Source of the DNA: Planctomycetota bacterium
GTDB lineage: Bacteria > Planctomycetota > Planctomycetia > Pirellulales > Pirellulaceae
Assembly: GCA_016872775.1 (NCBI GenBank)
Contig: VGZA01000051.1
Location: forward strand, 1 to 42,082
Direction: 5' to 3'
Length of the DNA: 42,082 bases
Under the pieces are notes generated by a model. That model was given only the letters and a program-made list of their open reading frames with translations. It was not told the origin of the DNA and ran no database searches. Below are positions 41,243 through 42,082 of this stretch, one piece after another (the first letter of the stretch is position 1; every line of letters begins with the position of its first letter). A program made the translations under genes and the position numbers.

Positions 41243-42082
41243 CTACGGCGCCAGCAGCAGCCTTCCAGGCGCCTTGAGGAATCCGATCACGTCGTTCAGG
41301 AAACGAGCGGCGGCTCCACCGTCGACGAGACGATGATCGTAGGAGAGGCTCAGCGGCATCATCAGTCGAATCGCGATTTCGTCGTCGACGACGACCGGGA
41401 GTTTCCTGGCACGGCCCAGCAGCAGGATCGCGACCTCCGGCGTGTTCACGATCGGCGTGGAATAGGTTCCACCAATCGCCCCCAGGTTACTCACGGTAAA
41501 GGTGCTGCCGCGCAAGTCGTCGACCGTATAACTGCCGCCGCGCACGCGCTCGGTGATTTTCTGCAGCTGGCGGGCGATTTCCGGTATCGCGAGCTGATCG
41601 GCATTGCGGAGCGAAGGTACGACCAGACCCCGTTCGGAATCGATCGCGACGCCGACATGGACATATTCCTTGTAGATGATCGAATCGGTCGCGGGGTCAA
41701 GGGAAGCGTTGAGTATCGGGTGGGCCTTGAGTGACATGGCGATCGCCTTGATCACAAAGGGCAGGGACGTCAGCTTGATGCCACGCTCCGCGTAATCCTC
41801 TTTGCTCGACTGCCGAATCCGTTCCAATTCGGTCACGTCGACGTCGTCGAAGTTCGTGACGCGCGGCACCGTTGTCGACGATTCCAGCATTTTGGCGGCG
41901 ATCGTGCGGCGTATCTTCGACATTTTCTCGACGCGTATCTGTCCCCAATCGTCGGTAAGCAGCGTTTCGGTGGGGTTAGTCCCCGCGCCCGAGTCGGTCT
42001 TTCCACGGCTGCTTGCCAGGCGGCTGGCTTGTCGCACCGCGTTCAGCACGTCATCGCGAGTGATTCGGCCATGTTCTCCGCT
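41243..42082 (-). CDS. 2-oxoacid dehydrogenase E2 acyltransferase, 5' end beyond window
   Basis: Partial gene: the reading frame is open to the last base. The first visible residues SGEHGRITRDDVLNAV belong to the end of a peripheral subunit-binding domain. Next is a linker, then the catalytic domain (VEKMSKIRRTIAAKMLESS, GLVVPSLRNADQLAI, FTVSNLGAIGGTYSTPIVN) with the active-site motif YDHRLVDG. The 3' part is complete. It differs in sequence from the E2 at 1971-3254 (DHRVLDG), so the organism has at least two E2 types. This one resembles pyruvate dehydrogenase E2 (aceF/pdhC-like). Confidence 0.93.
   Translation of the reverse strand, partial: SGEHGRITRDDVLNAVRQASRLASSRGKTDSGAGTNPTETLLTDDWGQIRVEKMSKIRRTIAAKMLESSTTVPRVTNFDDVDVTELERIRQSSKEDYAERGIKLTSLPFVIKAIAMSLKAHPILNASLDPATDSIIYKEYVHVGVAIDSERGLVVPSLRNADQLAIPEIARQLQKITERVRGGSYTVDDLRGSTFTVSNLGAIGGTYSTPIVNTPEVAILLLGRARKLPVVVDDEIAIRLMMPLSLSYDHRLVDGGAAARFLNDVIGFLKAPGRLLLAP

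Noticed and set aside
1-42082. CRISPR arrays, insertion sequences, prophage genes
   Set aside because: No regularly spaced direct repeats, transposase, integrase or phage structural gene was recognised.

Overview
The window looks like a GC-rich chromosomal segment of a planctomycete or close relative. The evidence is a Tat-exported DUF1501 protein, a redoxin-cytochrome c-copper monooxygenase fusion, a relic of the long TPR proteins common in that phylum, DUF2339/DUF3999 and RDD/SpoIIM/DUF4129/DUF4350/MoxR/DUF58 clusters, and short GC-rich hairpin repeats between genes. This assignment is an inference from gene content. No insertion sequence, prophage or CRISPR array was seen.

Layout. 1-300: a tRNA-Pro(CGG) on the minus strand beside a perfect palindrome. 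714-1814: an exported alpha/beta hydrolase. 1971-9681 (minus): an apparent catabolic operon in the order Nramp-like transporter, SDR, exported tandem cyclase, fused E1 alpha-beta 2-oxoacid dehydrogenase, lipoyl E2. 9927-12717 (plus): isochorismatase-like hydrolase, serine/alanine-glyoxylate aminotransferase and D-2-hydroxyacid dehydrogenase, which together suggest glyoxylate/serine/hydroxypyruvate handling.

12709-21586 (minus): a tightly coupled seven-gene operon, RDD, SpoIIM, DUF4129, DUF4350, MoxR ATPase with a zinc ribbon, DUF58 and a class V aminotransferase, with four 4-base stop/start overlaps. Its likely theme is envelope-associated MoxR/DUF58 function. An SDR diverges from it at 21727, followed by DUF1501 and the DUF2339-DUF3999 membrane pair. 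28433-32329 (minus): secreted monoheme cytochrome, aldonolactone oxidase-like flavoprotein, and the redoxin-cytochrome-copper oxygenase fusion.

32521-33246 holds a TPR pseudogene with an in-frame stop. It overlaps, antisense, the 3' end of an orphan transhydrogenase alpha subunit (33183-34376). 34596-38473 (plus): rplM-rpsI (L13, S9), then homospermidine synthase and an ornithine-type decarboxylase, a two-step polyamine pathway. 38527-42082 (minus): ribosomal protein S1, a degenerate receiver, a PII signal protein, and the 3' part of a second E2 acyltransferase that runs off the window.

Most striking points: an SDR whose catalytic Lys is Met; a tandem cyclase whose second copy has lost its metal ligands; the E1/E2 operon of unknown substrate; a strong minus-strand intrinsic terminator embedded in the coding sequence of DUF3999; a dispersed CACGAAAC palindrome present twice; and a pseudogene that supplies the last codons of the gene opposite it.
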